Shown here in pieces: positions 62,846 through 64,000 of a DNA stretch of 64,000 nt. The first letter of the stretch is position 1, and each line of letters starts with the position of its first letter. The position numbers and the translations under genes are program-made. This DNA comes from Limnephilus marmoratus (taxonomy: Eukaryota; Arthropoda; Insecta; Trichoptera; Limnephilidae). The stretch covers positions 38,552,962 through 38,616,961 of the forward strand of contig OU862928.1 in assembly GCA_917880885.1 (NCBI GenBank). The letters run 5' to 3'. Under the pieces are notes generated by a model, which did not search any database, was not told the origin of the DNA, and was given only the letters and a program-made list of their open reading frames with translations.

Positions 62846-63368
62846 TAGTATCGAATTCTCTCTCATCCCGCATCACTTCGTCCCTTACTAATAAGGGGCG
62901 AGGGATGCTATTGGTTAGATGCCTCAGATGTCACAGCTGGGATGACCGATATAAGATCATGTGGTATCGAAAGACTTGAGTTTCCTTCCGGTCCTACCCG
63001 CGCATCTTCCGTAAACCTTTTGTTAATGGGTTTAACGAGCGTTTGAGGGAACAATTAGTTTCCTTTGGGTTAAGTACCCATAAAGTTTAAATGAATATAC
63101 CCAGTATACCCACCATATTATAATATATGGTATATTCACACCAAGTTATTATTAAGGGTATTTTGGAATTTGATTTTACGTTTAAAATTGGTAAATAATA
63201 CACAAAAATATCATTTTGGGGGACCAACTGTCGCCGGATCAGCTGTGGGATGACTATTGAGGGCTGTTTATTATTATTACAGAGCACTTTTGAACCTCAG
63301 TCTGTTATAAACCTTTGATAAGATAAGGCAATAGGCCAATAGTAGGTAGAATATGAGAATGTACTTAC

Positions 63369-63387
63369 CGTGTGTGCTTGCCGCCAT
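63369..63387 (-). CDS. Candidate first coding exon of a host gene (19 nt)
   Basis: On minus, CAAAATGGCGGCAAGCACAC runs into a strong splice donor: ATG GCG GCA AGC ACA CAC G|GTAAGT (donor 63,363-63,368). The start context CAAAATGG fits insect preference. The exon ends in phase 1 and would encode MAASTH plus a split codon. Upstream lies a GC-rich promoter-like block. The rest of the gene would lie to the left of this position; I cannot identify its next exon. The ATGGCGGC word could instead be only a YY1-type promoter element. Confidence 0.4.
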
Positions 63388-63480
63388 TTTGTTTCACTTT
63401 CCCCCGGGCGCATGCGCGGAAAATTAGCGAATGTCGCGCGTCAAATTGCTCGTGAAACTTCTTCGCTTTCCCGCCCAGAC
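63388..63480 (-). promoter_or_regulatory. Candidate housekeeping-type promoter
   Basis: In 93 bp there is a perfect NRF-1-type palindrome GCGCATGCGC (63,408-63,417), an E2F-like TTTCCCGCC (63,467-63,475), several CpGs (CGCGCG, GCGCGG) and a YY1-like AAAATGGCGGC at the adjacent exon. CpG density is far above the surrounding AT-rich DNA. No TATA box is seen. Confidence 0.45.
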
Positions 63481-63798
63481 AACAAACACAGGGACACATT
63501 TTCAAATGTACAACAATAAATTAATCTCGATTCTTTTTTAAACTTTTTTATGCGGTTCGAGTAACAGATATAATTCTTTTCAAAATCATTTTCTTTATTA
63601 TAATTCCTACCTACATAACTAGTTGTCTGTGATATGAAATATTCCTGCGTAAGGAAATTTTGAAAATTGATTCTAATAATTTTGTGAATTAAGACAAGCG
63701 ATAACGTAGGTGCCTGCCAATACTCAGAAAATTATTTAATCAATAATTCTATTAAATTAAAACAAATCTATCTGTAAAACACCACTAATTTAATCAAA

Positions 63799-63910
63799 AT
63801 TATCTATATGTTTCAAAACCAATGGTTTCGTCGACAGGATAAGAATAAAATAATTATAATTCAAATAATTTTATCCCGAAGAAACCATTGGTTTTGAAAC
63901 GTAGATAATG
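63799..63910. repeat. Inverted repeat near window end
   Basis: GTTTCAAAACCAATGGTTTC (63,810-63,829) is repeated exactly in reverse complement at 63,881-63,900. Partial pairing extends outward (ATTATCTA with TAGATAAT). The 51-bp loop is AT-rich. Confidence 0.85.
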
Positions 63911-64000
63911 TTGATAAAATTGCTCCATGGAGTGAATTGTGATTTGTGAAAAGTCAATTGTGAAAAGTGATTGAAGATTTGAAATTGTAACTATTTTTTT

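Overview
This window looks like a repeat-dominated intergenic or intronic stretch of an insect nuclear genome, most likely lepidopteran. It is AT-rich. It carries Helitron ends beginning A|TC and ending CTAG|T, a dispersed GAAGTCGTTTTTT foldback element, scattered GTAGGTACCTA-type words and short TTAGG runs. The lepidopteran call rests on my memory of such repeats, not on a search. I see no complete host gene. The best hints of host genes are a promoter-plus-first-exon-like structure near the right edge (63,369-63,480, minus) and a weak internal exon-like piece (30,088-30,177, minus).

Layout, left to right. 1-2,970: the end of a ~163-bp tandem satellite. 4,223-12,525: a Helitron fragment, a nearly full-length Jockey-type LINE (minus; ORF1 intact, ORF2 broken once), then a 5'-truncated RT-RNase H LINE (minus) with a 13-bp target duplication. 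12,600-15,900: a tRNA-headed SINE split by a LINE tail, a complete non-autonomous Helitron, a TA-flanked MITE and a degenerate array of a GATATAGCGGG motif. 16,020-22,230: an old LINE (plus) interrupted by a second LINE that itself contains a third, then by a palindromic TTAGG-bearing MITE and a TTAA-flanked foldback element. 23,548-26,246: a hAT-like element inside another hAT-like element, then a retroposon-like unit bracketed by a 111-bp direct duplication. 26,400-44,550: a mosaic of short repeats (families called SINE-1, Rep-A, Rep-B and Rep-P here), LINE tails, a minisatellite foldback element, a LINE tail hit by a deleted mariner, and a 223-bp hairpin with a tRNA-like cloverleaf at its tip.

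44,693-51,835: an apparently young BEL/Pao LTR retrotransposon (minus), with two 424-bp LTRs differing at one site that I found and a 5-bp AAATG target duplication. 54,195-60,172: an apparently young Ty3/gypsy element (plus), with two 341-bp LTRs and a gag-pol junction combining a textbook slippery heptamer with a TGATG stop/start overlap. 60,240-61,240: remnants of a Penelope-like element and another retroelement around a run of 91 A. 62,150-63,910: CCAAT-box-rich repeats, a Rep-P copy, the candidate first exon and a terminal inverted repeat.

The genes here do not form a pathway. They are layers of mobile elements. Several layers can be peeled off in order because removing an insert together with one copy of its target duplication rejoins the older reading frame.
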